Made by a program: the position numbers and the translations under genes
Assembly (NCBI RefSeq): GCF_009604455.1
Contig: NZ_WEGL01000004.1
Coordinates: forward strand, 496,001 to 560,000
From: Streptomyces sp. RB17
Lineage (GTDB): Bacteria; Actinomycetota; Actinomycetes; Streptomycetales; Streptomycetaceae
DNA length: 64,000 nt
Direction: 5' to 3'
Notes under the pieces: generated by a model
The model's database searches: none
Seen by the model: only the letters and a program-made list of their open reading frames with translations
What the model was told of the DNA's origin: nothing
In this document: piece by piece, positions 1 to 7,442 of the stretch
How the letters are laid out: each line of letters starts with the position of its first letter
Position numbering within the stretch: the stretch's first letter is position 1

Positions 1-7
1 TAACACA

Positions 8-47
8 GGCGCGCGGAGTCGTCACGATTGTCACGGCTCCGCGCGCC
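8..47 (+). terminator. Hairpin upstream of dcd
   Basis: GGCGCGCGGAG (8-18) pairs perfectly with CTCCGCGCGCC (37-47) around an 18-nt loop. It probably ends a transcript entering from the left of the window. There is no clear T tract, which is usual for Streptomyces hairpin terminators. Confidence 0.5.
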
Positions 48-58
48 TTGCGTATCCT
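28..58 (+). promoter_or_regulatory. Putative dcd promoter (leaderless)
   Basis: TTGTCA (28-33) and TATCCT (53-58) resemble -35 and -10 hexamers, although the 19-bp spacer is a little long. The -10 box ends only 6 nt before the GTG start at 65, so the transcript would begin at or very near the start codon. No ribosome binding site is visible upstream, which fits a leaderless mRNA. Confidence 0.35.
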
Positions 59-64
59 CGCTAC

Positions 65-640
65 GTGCTTCTCTCAGACAAGGACATCCGGGCCGAGATC
101 GACGCCGGGCGGGTACGGATCGATCCCTACGACGAATCCATGGTGCAGCCGTCGAGCGTCGATGTTCGGCTGGACCGTTACTTCCGGGTGTTCGAGAACC
201 ACCGGTACCCGCACATCGATCCCTCGGTCGAGCAGCCCGATCTGACCCGGCTGGTCGAGCCGGAGGGCGACGAGCCCTTCATCCTGCACCCCGGGGAGTT
301 CGTGCTCGCCTCCACGTACGAGGTCATCAGCCTTCCCGACGATCTCGCGTCGCGGCTCGAGGGGAAGTCCTCGCTCGGGCGGCTCGGGCTCGTCACGCAC
401 TCCACCGCCGGGTTCATCGACCCGGGCTTCAGCGGGCACGTCACCCTTGAGCTGTCCAACCTCGCCACCCTGCCGATCAAGCTCTGGCCCGGGATGAAGA
501 TCGGGCAGCTGTGCCTGTTCCGGCTCAGCTCGCCCGCCGAGTTCCCCTACGGCAGTGAGCGCTACGGCTCCCGGTACCAGGGGCAGCGCGGGCCGACAGC
601 CTCGCGGTCCTACGTCAATTTCCATCGGACCCAGGTGTGA
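65..640 (+). CDS. dcd: dCTP deaminase
   Basis: This enzyme deaminates dCTP to dUTP in the cytoplasm and so feeds thymidylate synthesis. The 191-aa length is normal for bacterial Dcd. Visible family motifs are GKSSLGRLGL (residues 100-109), the nucleotide-contacting HSTAGFIDPGF (112-122) and HVTLELSN with the expected catalytic Glu at about 129; the C-terminal lid is rich in Gly, Arg and Ser. The GTG at 65 is chosen because the protein starts canonically there (MLLSDKDI). No Shine-Dalgarno sequence precedes it, so translation may be leaderless. A phosphoribosyltransferase gene follows after 13 nt on the same strand, suggesting a small nucleotide-metabolism unit. Confidence 0.95.
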   Translation: MLLSDKDIRAEIDAGRVRIDPYDESMVQPSSVDVRLDRYFRVFENHRYPHIDPSVEQPDLTRLVEPEGDEPFILHPGEFVLASTYEVISLPDDLASRLEGKSSLGRLGLVTHSTAGFIDPGFSGHVTLELSNLATLPIKLWPGMKIGQLCLFRLSSPAEFPYGSERYGSRYQGQRGPTASRSYVNFHRTQV

Positions 641-653
641 GGGCCACAGCAAC

Positions 654-1151
654 ATGAGTGAAGTGCGGGAGAACCTGACCTACGAGGCGTTCGGCGGTGC
701 CGTCCGCGAGCTGGCGCAGACCATCGCCGACGACGGGTACGAGCCCGACATCGTGCTCAGCATCGCGCGGGGCGGCGTGTTCGTCGCCGGCGGGCTCGCC
801 TACGCCCTCGACTGCAAGAACATCCACCTCGTGAACGTCGAGTTCTACACCGGCGTGGGGACCACGCTCGAGATGCCGGTCATGCTCGCGCCCGTCCCCA
901 ACGTGATCGACTTCTCCGACAAGAAGGTGCTGATCACCGACGACGTCGCGGACACCGGCAAGACGCTCAAGCTGGTGCGCGACTTCTGCCTCGACACCGT
1001 CGCCGAGGTGCGCTCCGCGGTGATCTATGAGAAGTCCCACTCCCTCGTGAAGTGCGAGTACGTCTGGAAGCGGACCGATGACTGGATCAACTTCCCATGG
1101 AGTGTCCTGCCTCCCGTCGTGAGGCGGGCCGGGCAGGTTCTCGACGCCTGA
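654..1151 (+). CDS. Phosphoribosyltransferase family protein
   Basis: A 165-aa type I phosphoribosyltransferase fold protein, probably cytoplasmic. The PRPP-binding loop VLITDDVADTGKT lies at residues 92-104, and an upstream SIARGG turn (about 36-41) supplies the usual pyrophosphate loop. The substrate base cannot be read from the sequence; relatives are annotated as xanthine/hypoxanthine-type or generic phosphoribosyltransferases. The ATG at 654 is preferred over an in-frame start at 555, because the extra 33 residues would overlap dcd and look like out-of-frame read-through. It lies 13 nt behind dcd, so co-transcription is likely. Confidence 0.85.
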   Translation: MSEVRENLTYEAFGGAVRELAQTIADDGYEPDIVLSIARGGVFVAGGLAYALDCKNIHLVNVEFYTGVGTTLEMPVMLAPVPNVIDFSDKKVLITDDVADTGKTLKLVRDFCLDTVAEVRSAVIYEKSHSLVKCEYVWKRTDDWINFPWSVLPPVVRRAGQVLDA

Positions 1152-1161
1152 GCCGGCCGCG

Positions 1162-1518
1162 TCAGGTGCTGCCGGGAGCCTCGCCCGGACTCGTGCCGGT
1201 CGGGTGGATGTCGTTCAGACTGTCGACGATCGTCACGGACGGCGGCTGCGACGGCGTGGGCACCTGGATGAGAACGGGGACATAGACCACGTCGCCGTGC
1301 CTGTACTCGGCCTTCCACGAAGTGCGGTAGCACACGATCACGCCCGGCTCGCGGTCTGTCGCGTAGCACTGCGGTTCCGACTTCTCCGGCAGGGCCTGCG
1401 GGTTCTGGGGCAGGGCAGCTGCTTCGGCCGTTGCCGCGCCCCCCGCGCCGAGCGCCACCACCAGGAAGCAGGAGGCCGCGGTCACGAGGCCGACGCTCCG
1501 CAAGGCTGCTTTCTGCAT
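1162..1518 (-). CDS. Small secreted protein of unknown function
   Basis: About 118 aa. The N-terminus is a clear Sec signal peptide: Lys/Arg, then a hydrophobic core (VGLVTAASCFLVVALGAG) and an Ala-rich cleavage region near residue 33. The exported part is Pro-rich and carries a Cys pair in CYATDREPGVIVCY that could form a disulfide. I do not recognise a domain. The start at 1518 is chosen for a GGGTG six nt upstream; GTG 1527 and ATG 1524 are alternatives. It lies about 30 nt downstream of the large LuxR regulator on the same strand, so the two may share a transcript. Confidence 0.7.
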   Translation of the reverse strand: MQKAALRSVGLVTAASCFLVVALGAGGAATAEAAALPQNPQALPEKSEPQCYATDREPGVIVCYRTSWKAEYRHGDVVYVPVLIQVPTPSQPPSVTIVDSLNDIHPTGTSPGEAPGST

Positions 1519-1548
1519 TCTCATCACCCGTAAAGTCGCAGGTGGACT

Positions 1549-4137
1549 TCAGCGCTCGGAATGGTGGAGTCTTCGGGCCGCTTCCTGGCGGGTGTGGACG
1601 CCGAGTTTGGTCAGCACCGCGCCCACATGATGCCCGGCGGTCTTGGGGGCGATGTAGAGGCGGGCGGCGATCTCGGCATCCGACAGGCCCTCGTCCAGCA
1701 GCTTGAGGACGTCCATCTCCCGGATGGTCAGCCCGTACGGATTGGCCCGGGTGGCCGCCCGCGGACCACGCCGGATCGGGCGCACACCGCGGGCACGCAT
1801 CACGGCGCGCGTGTGGGTCACGGCCGGCCGGGCGCCGAGGGCCTCGAAGGCGGTCAGAGCCTGGTGCAGCGCGGGCGGGTCACCGGACAGGCGGACCAGC
1901 GCGGCGTGGTACGGGCAGCCGAGCCTGTCCCATTGGGCCGCGGCGCCGGACCAGTCGCCGGCCAGCTCCAGCGCGTAGGGTCCGGCCGCGGCCACCTGCG
2001 GCGGCGTTCCTCCGACGCGGCGGATCCAGCAGGCCAACGGCCCGGACAGCCAGGGATGGGTACGTTCCGCCAGTGCGTCCAGACCGCGTTGTGCCTCCGT
2101 ACGCACCAGCTCGTGATCGCCGGCCAGCCAGGCCGCCTCGACCCGGGCCTCCCACCCCAGGCCCGTGTCCAGCAGACAGTCCGCGTCGACCAGGCTCGCC
2201 GCCCGCTCCAGCAGCGGCCACACCCGCCCCTTGCCCTGGTGGGCCCGCACCAGGGCAAGGACGGTCAGGGCCAGGGCCCGGACGATCGGTGGCGAGCCGG
2301 GATGGGACAGGACGTTCTGCGCGGCATCGGCGGCCTGCGGCCACAGGCCCCGGCTCAGCAGCCCCCAGCTGCCCCAGACCCGAGTGCACAGCAGGTAGGA
2401 CACCAGGTCGCGATCGAGGCAATAGGCTTCCGCGCGGTTCACGGCCGCCGTGGTCCGGGCGGTATCACGCTGCAGCGCGGTCAACCAGCACATGATGAGC
2501 GCCAAGAAGCCCGCGTCCTCCGGCAGATCCTGCGCCATCGCGCTGGACACCGCCTGTTCGCAGACCTCCGGGCCCGACCCTTCGCTCAGCGTGCGTGATG
2601 CCGCAGCGTGGAAGCGGGCCTGGACGACGACTCCGGCATCGCCGAAGCGCTCGCCGAGGGCGATCGCCTTCTCGGCGTAGGCGGCGACCGCCGCCACGCC
2701 GTCGTGCTCGTAGCAGGCCAGCTGACAGAGATTCAGATACGCCCGGGCCAGCTCCCGGCTCGGCGCCAGCCCTTCGAGCACCCGCACCGCGTCCAGCCCG
2801 GTCCGTCTGGCCTCCACGGTCCGCCCGACCGGCCACAGCCAGCACGACAGCCAGCGCAGGTCCTCCCCCTCGCGCAGCCGGTCGCCCAGGGCACGGCGCA
2901 GCTTCACCGCCCTGCGACGGGAAGCGACCCCCTCGTCCAGCCGACCGGACAGGAGGCAGGCCTGCGAATGCCCCTCCAGCAGGAAGGTCTGCTGGGCGGG
3001 CGGCAGACGGTCGGCGTACCGCAGAGCGCGGGCGTACTGGGTGGCTGCCTCCCGGTGCGTGCCCGACGCGGCGGCGTGGGCGGCCGCGGCGGGCGCGTAC
3101 TCCAGCACGGCGGTCGGATCCCCGGCGCCCTCGGCATGATCGGCGAGCAGCGCCAGCTCGTCCGCGGCGACGGGGCGGGTCCGCATCGCCGCGAGCGCCT
3201 GCCGGTGTACCCGCAGACGGTGGGCGGCGGGGACGGACTCCAGTACGGCCAGCCGGGTCAGCTCATGCCGGAACTCGGTCATCTGCCCGTCGGCCCGTAC
3301 GATTCCGCAGGCCACGGCCTCGTCGAGCGCCTCCTCCGGCGCCGGCAGCATGCCGGCCAGCAGGGGCAGCGAGACCCGGCGCCCCAGGACGGCCAGCTCG
3401 TCGACGGCCCTGCGCGCCGCGGCCGACAGACCGGCAAGGCGGCCGGCGACGGCCTCGCGCACGGTGGCCGGGATGGTCTCGTCAGGGGCGGCCAGGATCT
3501 CGGTGACGATGAACGGGTTGCCGGCGGAGACCTGATACAGCTGCTCGGCGTCGACGGGGTGCCCGGTGGCCAGTCGGGCCACGGCCCGGCGGCTCAACGG
3601 GGCCAGGTCGTGGCGGTACACCCACGGATAGCCGGCCAGGGTGCCGAGGAGGGCGGTCACGTCGTGGGTGCGGCCGATCTCGTCGTCGCGGTAGGTGACC
3701 ACGACCAGCGCCGGAACGCTCGGCAGGCGCCGGACCAGGTAACGCAGCAGGTCCATCGTGGCCTCATCGGCCCAGTGGACGTCCTCCACCACGAGCAGGC
3801 TGGGGTAGGAGCCAAGGTCGGCGAGCAGGCAGTCGAAGACCTCGTCGGTACGGCAGGTGCCGGCCGGCGCCCCGGTCAGGGCGGTGCGGACCGCCGGGCC
3901 CAGGCGCGGGGCCAGGTCCAGCAGCGGGCCCAGGGGACGGGGGGTGGCCAGTGGGTCACAGGCGCCGACCAGGACCCGGATGGGGGGATCGGCCAGCTGG
4001 GCCAGACAGTTGACGACCGCTGTCTTGCCGATGCCGGCCTCGCCGCGCACAAGGGCCAGGCGTCCAGGGCCGCTCACGGCATCCTGCAGGTGACCGGTGA
4101 GGTCCTGGAGCACAGCCTCTCGCTCTAGCAGGTCCAT
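1549..4137 (-). CDS. Large ATP-binding LuxR-type (LAL) transcriptional regulator
   Basis: An 862-aa LAL-family regulator. An N-terminal AAA-type ATPase carries Walker A GEAGIGKT (residues 32-39) and Walker B LLVVEDVHWADE (about 113-124). A long helical, TPR-like middle follows, and a LuxR/GerE helix-turn-helix occupies the last 65 residues (LTIREMDVLKLLDEGLSDAE then IAARLYIAPKTAGHHVG). LAL proteins usually activate neighbouring biosynthetic or uptake genes. Here the only close candidates are the small secreted gene downstream and the divergent Asn-tract gene 384 nt away, so the target is unknown. ATG 4137 is taken over GTG 4140 because a GGCGGG element sits just upstream. Confidence 0.9.
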   Translation of the reverse strand: MDLLEREAVLQDLTGHLQDAVSGPGRLALVRGEAGIGKTAVVNCLAQLADPPIRVLVGACDPLATPRPLGPLLDLAPRLGPAVRTALTGAPAGTCRTDEVFDCLLADLGSYPSLLVVEDVHWADEATMDLLRYLVRRLPSVPALVVVTYRDDEIGRTHDVTALLGTLAGYPWVYRHDLAPLSRRAVARLATGHPVDAEQLYQVSAGNPFIVTEILAAPDETIPATVREAVAGRLAGLSAAARRAVDELAVLGRRVSLPLLAGMLPAPEEALDEAVACGIVRADGQMTEFRHELTRLAVLESVPAAHRLRVHRQALAAMRTRPVAADELALLADHAEGAGDPTAVLEYAPAAAAHAAASGTHREAATQYARALRYADRLPPAQQTFLLEGHSQACLLSGRLDEGVASRRRAVKLRRALGDRLREGEDLRWLSCWLWPVGRTVEARRTGLDAVRVLEGLAPSRELARAYLNLCQLACYEHDGVAAVAAYAEKAIALGERFGDAGVVVQARFHAAASRTLSEGSGPEVCEQAVSSAMAQDLPEDAGFLALIMCWLTALQRDTARTTAAVNRAEAYCLDRDLVSYLLCTRVWGSWGLLSRGLWPQAADAAQNVLSHPGSPPIVRALALTVLALVRAHQGKGRVWPLLERAASLVDADCLLDTGLGWEARVEAAWLAGDHELVRTEAQRGLDALAERTHPWLSGPLACWIRRVGGTPPQVAAAGPYALELAGDWSGAAAQWDRLGCPYHAALVRLSGDPPALHQALTAFEALGARPAVTHTRAVMRARGVRPIRRGPRAATRANPYGLTIREMDVLKLLDEGLSDAEIAARLYIAPKTAGHHVGAVLTKLGVHTRQEAARRLHHSER

Positions 4138-4521
4138 CACCCGCCAGTTTCCCTCTGTGGCGGGAGCCGCGCAAAAGATCCAGATCGATCAAGCGGGGTC
4201 GGCTGGTGGGGTGTTTCCGCGGGATTCCGGATGGGATGTGGGGTGTGCCGGGCGGAAATTGGGGCGTGCACCCGATGTGACCCCGACTGCAACAGCGCAT
4301 GCTGGCGGGCGGATCCCAGATTCGGATTCCCCGGTTCTGCCGACTCAAATCGGGCCCTGCGGAGGAGACATCGGGCTGCCGCCTTTGTCAAGTCCCGAGA
4401 TTTCGGGGAATGACGCGGGCGGAGTGGCGGGGCTTAATTGAGTCATCAGGCCGAACGGATGGCCGTCATCGAATTGGGCTCCGAATCGGCACGGTTCCGA
4501 ACTCACCGAAAAGGGAACGTC
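4138..4521. other. Divergent intergenic region between LAL regulator and Asn-tract gene
   Basis: This 384-bp spacer has no supported gene. It contains a small palindrome, CCCGAGATTTCGGG (4394-4407), and a CCGA/TCGG inverted pair around 4338-4351. Both are possible operators for the two divergent promoters expected here. AAGGGA at 4511-4516 is the ribosome binding site for the gene at 4522. Confidence 0.4.
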
Positions 4522-5259
4522 ATGCTCAAGAAGATCGCGAAGCGTACCGCAGTGCTGACCGCATCGGCTGCTCTGGCCGCGGGAGGCGCCCTGATACCCT
4601 CCGCCGCCTTCGCCGCCCCGACGCCCACAGGCGCTCACGTGATGGCGCCGAATGACAACGGCGGAAACAACAACAATAACAACAATAACAACGGCGGAGG
4701 CGGGAACAACAACAACAACAATAACAACAACAACGGCGGGAGGGCGAACAACAACAACAATAACAACAACAACGGCGGCAAGCACAAGGGCCGTCACAAC
4801 AACAACAACAATAACAACAACAACAACGGCGGGAGGGCGAACAACAACAACAATAACAACAACAACGGCGGAGGCGCGAACAACAACAACAATAACAACA
4901 ACAACGGCGGAGGCGCGAACAACAACAACAATAACAACAACAACGGCGGCGGGGCGAACAACAACAACAATAACAACAACAACGGCGGAGGCGCGAACAA
5001 CAACAATAACAACAACAACGGCGGAGGCGCGAACAACAACAACAATAACAACAACAACGGCGGGAGGGCGAACAACAACAACAATAACAACAACAACGGC
5101 GGAGGCGCGAACAACAACAATAACAACAACAACAACGGCGGCGGGGCGAACAACAACAACAATAACAACAACAACGGCGGCGGAGGCGCGAACAACAACA
5201 ATAACAACAACAACGGCGGCGGAGGGGCGAACAACAACAATAACAACAACAACGGCTGA
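4522..5259 (+). CDS. Secreted low-complexity protein with 15 poly-asparagine tracts
   Basis: A 245-aa exported protein. Residues 1-31 are a textbook Sec signal peptide ending SAAFA; the mature part is almost only Asn and Gly. Fifteen runs of 8-10 Asn alternate with short linkers, mostly GGGA or GGRA, with one basic linker (GGKHKGRH). There is no folded domain, Cys or membrane anchor, so it is probably an extracellular, disordered or amyloid-like matrix protein; this is inference from composition. The ATG at 4522 has an AAGGGA site 5 nt upstream. Other frames across the repeat give poly-Thr or poly-Leu and lack a signal peptide. A second, smaller Asn-rich gene converges on it. Confidence 0.75.
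   Translation: MLKKIAKRTAVLTASAALAAGGALIPSAAFAAPTPTGAHVMAPNDNGGNNNNNNNNNGGGGNNNNNNNNNNGGRANNNNNNNNNGGKHKGRHNNNNNNNNNNGGRANNNNNNNNNGGGANNNNNNNNNGGGANNNNNNNNNGGGANNNNNNNNNGGGANNNNNNNNGGGANNNNNNNNNGGRANNNNNNNNNGGGANNNNNNNNNGGGANNNNNNNNNGGGGANNNNNNNNGGGGANNNNNNNNG
4666..5256 (+). repeat. 39-bp in-frame tandem repeat (Asn tract plus GGGA linker)
   Basis: The array consists of about 15 imperfect copies of a 13-codon unit: nine Asn codons followed by GGC GGA GGC GCG-like linkers. Within almost every tract only one Asn codon is AAT, at a fixed place (fifth in nine-Asn tracts, fourth in eight-Asn tracts), while all others are AAC. This points to duplication of a whole unit rather than slippage of single codons. 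Low GC makes the array stand out from its surroundings. Confidence 0.9.
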
Positions 5260-5269
5260 ACTTCACAGC

Positions 5270-5313
5270 CCGGCGGCCGATGGTGTGAACTCACCCGGCC
5301 GCCGGACTGTTTT
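5270..5313 (+). terminator. Terminator between convergent Asn-tract genes
   Basis: CCGGCGGCCG (5270-5279) pairs perfectly with CGGCCGCCGG (5296-5305). On the plus strand it is followed by ACTG and a run of T (5309-5313), giving a conventional intrinsic terminator. The stem could also work for the minus-strand gene ending at 5332. Confidence 0.75.
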
Positions 5314-5331
5314 TGCGCGCGCTCCGGCGCC

Positions 5332-5772
5332 TCAGTCTTGGTGACAGTTGATGTTCTGATTGCCGGTGAGAGTGTTGCCCGATCCGACCTGCCCCATCGG
5401 GTAACAGACCTGGATATTGATGAGTGACTTGCCCAGAAGTGGCAGCAGGCCCCCGGTTCCTTGGGCCTGGGTGTCGCCGTTGTTGTTGTTATTGTTGTTG
5501 TTGGGCCCGCCCCCGTTATTGTTATTGTTGTTGTTCGGACCGCTGCCCGCGTTGTTGTTATTGTTGTTCTTATTGTTGGTCGTCTGAGTTCCGGTGCTGC
5601 CACCGCCGCCTTGTCCGGCCATTTCCATCGGGTTGGAGGCCCGGAGGAGTGGAATAGTGCCCAGCAGCGACCTGAGTCCCCCGTCGCCTTGAGCCTGGGC
5701 GCCGCCGGCGCTGAGGAGAATCGCCGCCACCGCAGCGGCGCTGATCGTGGTGAAACGCTTGGCGAACGTCAC
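5332..5772 (-). CDS. Secreted Asn-rich protein with conserved-looking C-terminal segment
   Basis: 146 aa, starting at GTG 5772 with AAAGG eight nt upstream. Residues 1-27 form a signal peptide ending GGAQA. The mature protein has three Asn runs (about 6-8 Asn each) joined by GSGP/GGGP linkers, flanked by two non-repetitive blocks: DGGLRSLLGTIPLLRASNP before, and GGLLPLLGKSLINIQVCYPM plus GNTLTGNQNINCHQD after. The two LLG.IPLL/LLPLLG stretches look like an internal duplication, and the two C-terminal Cys may pair. The role is unknown; it is probably a surface or matrix protein partnered with the convergent gene at 4522. Confidence 0.75.
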   Translation of the reverse strand: MTFAKRFTTISAAAVAAILLSAGGAQAQGDGGLRSLLGTIPLLRASNPMEMAGQGGGGSTGTQTTNNKNNNNNNAGSGPNNNNNNNGGGPNNNNNNNNGDTQAQGTGGLLPLLGKSLINIQVCYPMGQVGSGNTLTGNQNINCHQD

Positions 5773-5942
5773 TCGACCGACCTTTCGTCGTCCCTGGTGC
5801 AGAAACTCGGGCTTTGCTGGACAGGATGGTGGAGGCAGGCGTTGAACGATTACTAGGCACGCTGCAGCGTCCGCCTTTTCCCCCGTGCAGCCCCCGTACA
5901 GCCCAAGAAATCCTGCCGCTGCTCGACCCACATGCATGTGAG

Positions 5943-5974
5943 AAGGCCCCCGGCTGTCATGCCGGAGGCCCTTT
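5943..5974 (-). terminator. Terminator of the Yip1-like gene
   Basis: GGCC-CCGGC pairs with GCCGG-GGCC around a short loop, just downstream (minus strand) of the gene ending at 6018. A CTTTT follows on the plus side, so the hairpin may act in both directions. Confidence 0.6.
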
Positions 5975-6017
5975 TCGCGATCATGGGGAGAGCGGGACGA
6001 GAAAGATCGACGAGAAA

Positions 6018-7031
6018 CTAGAACGTGCCCAGCTTCACGATCGACAGCAGCGCGATCAGCTGGATCGCCGACGCCCCCAGCGCCCGCGGCCAGGGCAGGT
6101 CGTGCGACCGGGAGACCATCAGGGTCAGCAGGGCACCCGCACCGATCCAGGTGGCCCAGCCGAGCAGCTGGACGAAGGTCGCGTCGCCGCCGACGAACAT
6201 GGCGACCAGCAGCCGTGGCGCGTCCGTGAGGGCCGTGATCAACATGGACAGGCCGACCGTCGGCTGCCAGGCGCCGTCGCCGCCGAGCTGACGAGCCAGG
6301 GTGTGGGTGACCACGCCCAGGACGAACAGGCCGAGCACCATCACGACCGCCGTGATCAGCACGATCGGCACCGCGTTGGACAGCGTGGCGCCGATCGCGT
6401 CCTTACGGGCGCCGTCGAAGCCGAAGACGGCCAGCAGGCCGTAGAGGAACGTGGTGATGAGCGCCGGGGCCCACATCGTGTAGTCCCGCATGCGCAGGAA
6501 GGTCTGGTCGGGGGAGAGGACGATCCCCTTCAGCAGCTGCTTCCAGTGCAGCGGCGGGCCCAGCGGGGCGGCGGGCGCCGCGGCCGAACCGGCCTGGTAG
6601 GTCGCGCCCTGCGTGTAACCGGCGGCCTCGTCGATGGAGAACGCCTGGGTGTGGCCCGGGTTGTCGGCCGCGTACGGGTCCGGCCCGGGAGCGCCGCCGC
6701 CCGGGTAGCCGCCGCCGTCCCCGAAGTACTCCGGTCCGTCGTCTGCGGGGCCCGGGTAGCCGTAGGACTGGCGCGGCCGGCCGTACGGCTGCCGCCCCTG
6801 CTGCGGGTACGACCGCTGTCCCGGCTGCGGGTGCGAGCGCGGTCCCTGCTGCGGGTACGACTGCTGCGGCGCCTGCGGGTAGCCGTACGCGGGCCCCGCG
6901 GGCTGCCCGTACGACGGCCCCGGCTGACCGTGCTGCGGTCCGGGCCGGCCGTACGACGGTCCCTGCGGCGCCTGCTGTCCTTGGGGGGTGCGGTTGTCCC
7001 GGCCCCCGCGTCCGATCCTGAATCCAGCCAC
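6018..7031 (-). CDS. Yip1-family membrane protein with Tyr/Gln/Pro-rich N-terminus
   Basis: About 337 aa. The first ~170 residues are disordered and repetitive, rich in Gly, Pro, Gln and Tyr (units like YPQQGxRS and YGxPGP). Residues from about 185 onward are a Yip1-like integral membrane domain with five hydrophobic helices, beginning near HWKQLLKGIVLSPDQTFLRM. The function is unknown; the combination is common in actinobacteria and suggests a membrane-anchored scaffold. The start at GTG 7031 (VAGFRIGRG) is chosen because the upstream extension from 7112 looks non-coding. No strong ribosome binding site decides it. Confidence 0.75.
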   Translation of the reverse strand: MAGFRIGRGGRDNRTPQGQQAPQGPSYGRPGPQHGQPGPSYGQPAGPAYGYPQAPQQSYPQQGPRSHPQPGQRSYPQQGRQPYGRPRQSYGYPGPADDGPEYFGDGGGYPGGGAPGPDPYAADNPGHTQAFSIDEAAGYTQGATYQAGSAAAPAAPLGPPLHWKQLLKGIVLSPDQTFLRMRDYTMWAPALITTFLYGLLAVFGFDGARKDAIGATLSNAVPIVLITAVVMVLGLFVLGVVTHTLARQLGGDGAWQPTVGLSMLITALTDAPRLLVAMFVGGDATFVQLLGWATWIGAGALLTLMVSRSHDLPWPRALGASAIQLIALLSIVKLGTF

Positions 7032-7177
7032 GTCATCGAACGTACCTGGTCCAGGAGAGTGACGGGCCGGGCCCGGCTGTCCGGGCCCGGCTTTGCGGCC
7101 GACCTGTGACATCCCCTAAGGGACCGTCAGGGGACGGTCCCAGGGTTTTCCAGGGTTTCCCGAGGAGGCCGGTCCGG

Positions 7178-7306
7178 TCAGTCCAGGAAGGCGCCGCGCT
7201 GCAGGACGCCGCCGCCGCTCAGGCCGATCGCCAGGTCGGCCTTGCCGTGGGTCAGCCCCGCCGTGAGCAGGGTGGCCGCGAGGACGGCCGAGGCGGCTGT
7301 ACGCAT
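7178..7306 (-). CDS. Very small secreted peptide (42 aa)
   Basis: ATG 7306 is preceded by GGAGAACCTCG, a good ribosome binding site. The product opens MRTAASAVLAATLLTAG, a compact signal-peptide-like helix. It ends in a short Gly-rich tail (LAIGLSGGGVLQRGAFLD), so the mature peptide would be only about 20 residues. It lies between the Yip1-like gene and the FG-GAP gene on the same strand. No family is recognised; the good initiation context is the main support. Confidence 0.5.
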   Translation of the reverse strand: MRTAASAVLAATLLTAGLTHGKADLAIGLSGGGVLQRGAFLD

Positions 7307-7442
7307 CGAGGTTCTCCGAGGGGTCGGCTGATCGGGCGGCTGGAGCCTGGCCGGGCGCATCGGGCCGAGGGCGGCCGGGCCCGCGCGGTCGCGGACCCGG
7401 CGCGCTGTGAGCGTGCGGGGAGTGCACCTCCCGAGCGCAGCG

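Noticed and set aside
4666..5256. CRISPR-like array (regular ~39-bp repeats)
   Set aside because: There are no unique spacers, the units are in-frame codon repeats of a signal-peptide-bearing gene, and no cas genes are near.
4652..5344. Long open frames of poly-Thr (plus strand) and poly-Leu/Cys (minus strand) over the Asn repeat
   Set aside because: They are forced open by the AAC repeat, lack signal peptides and ribosome sites, and end arbitrarily; only the frame starting at 4522 has both.
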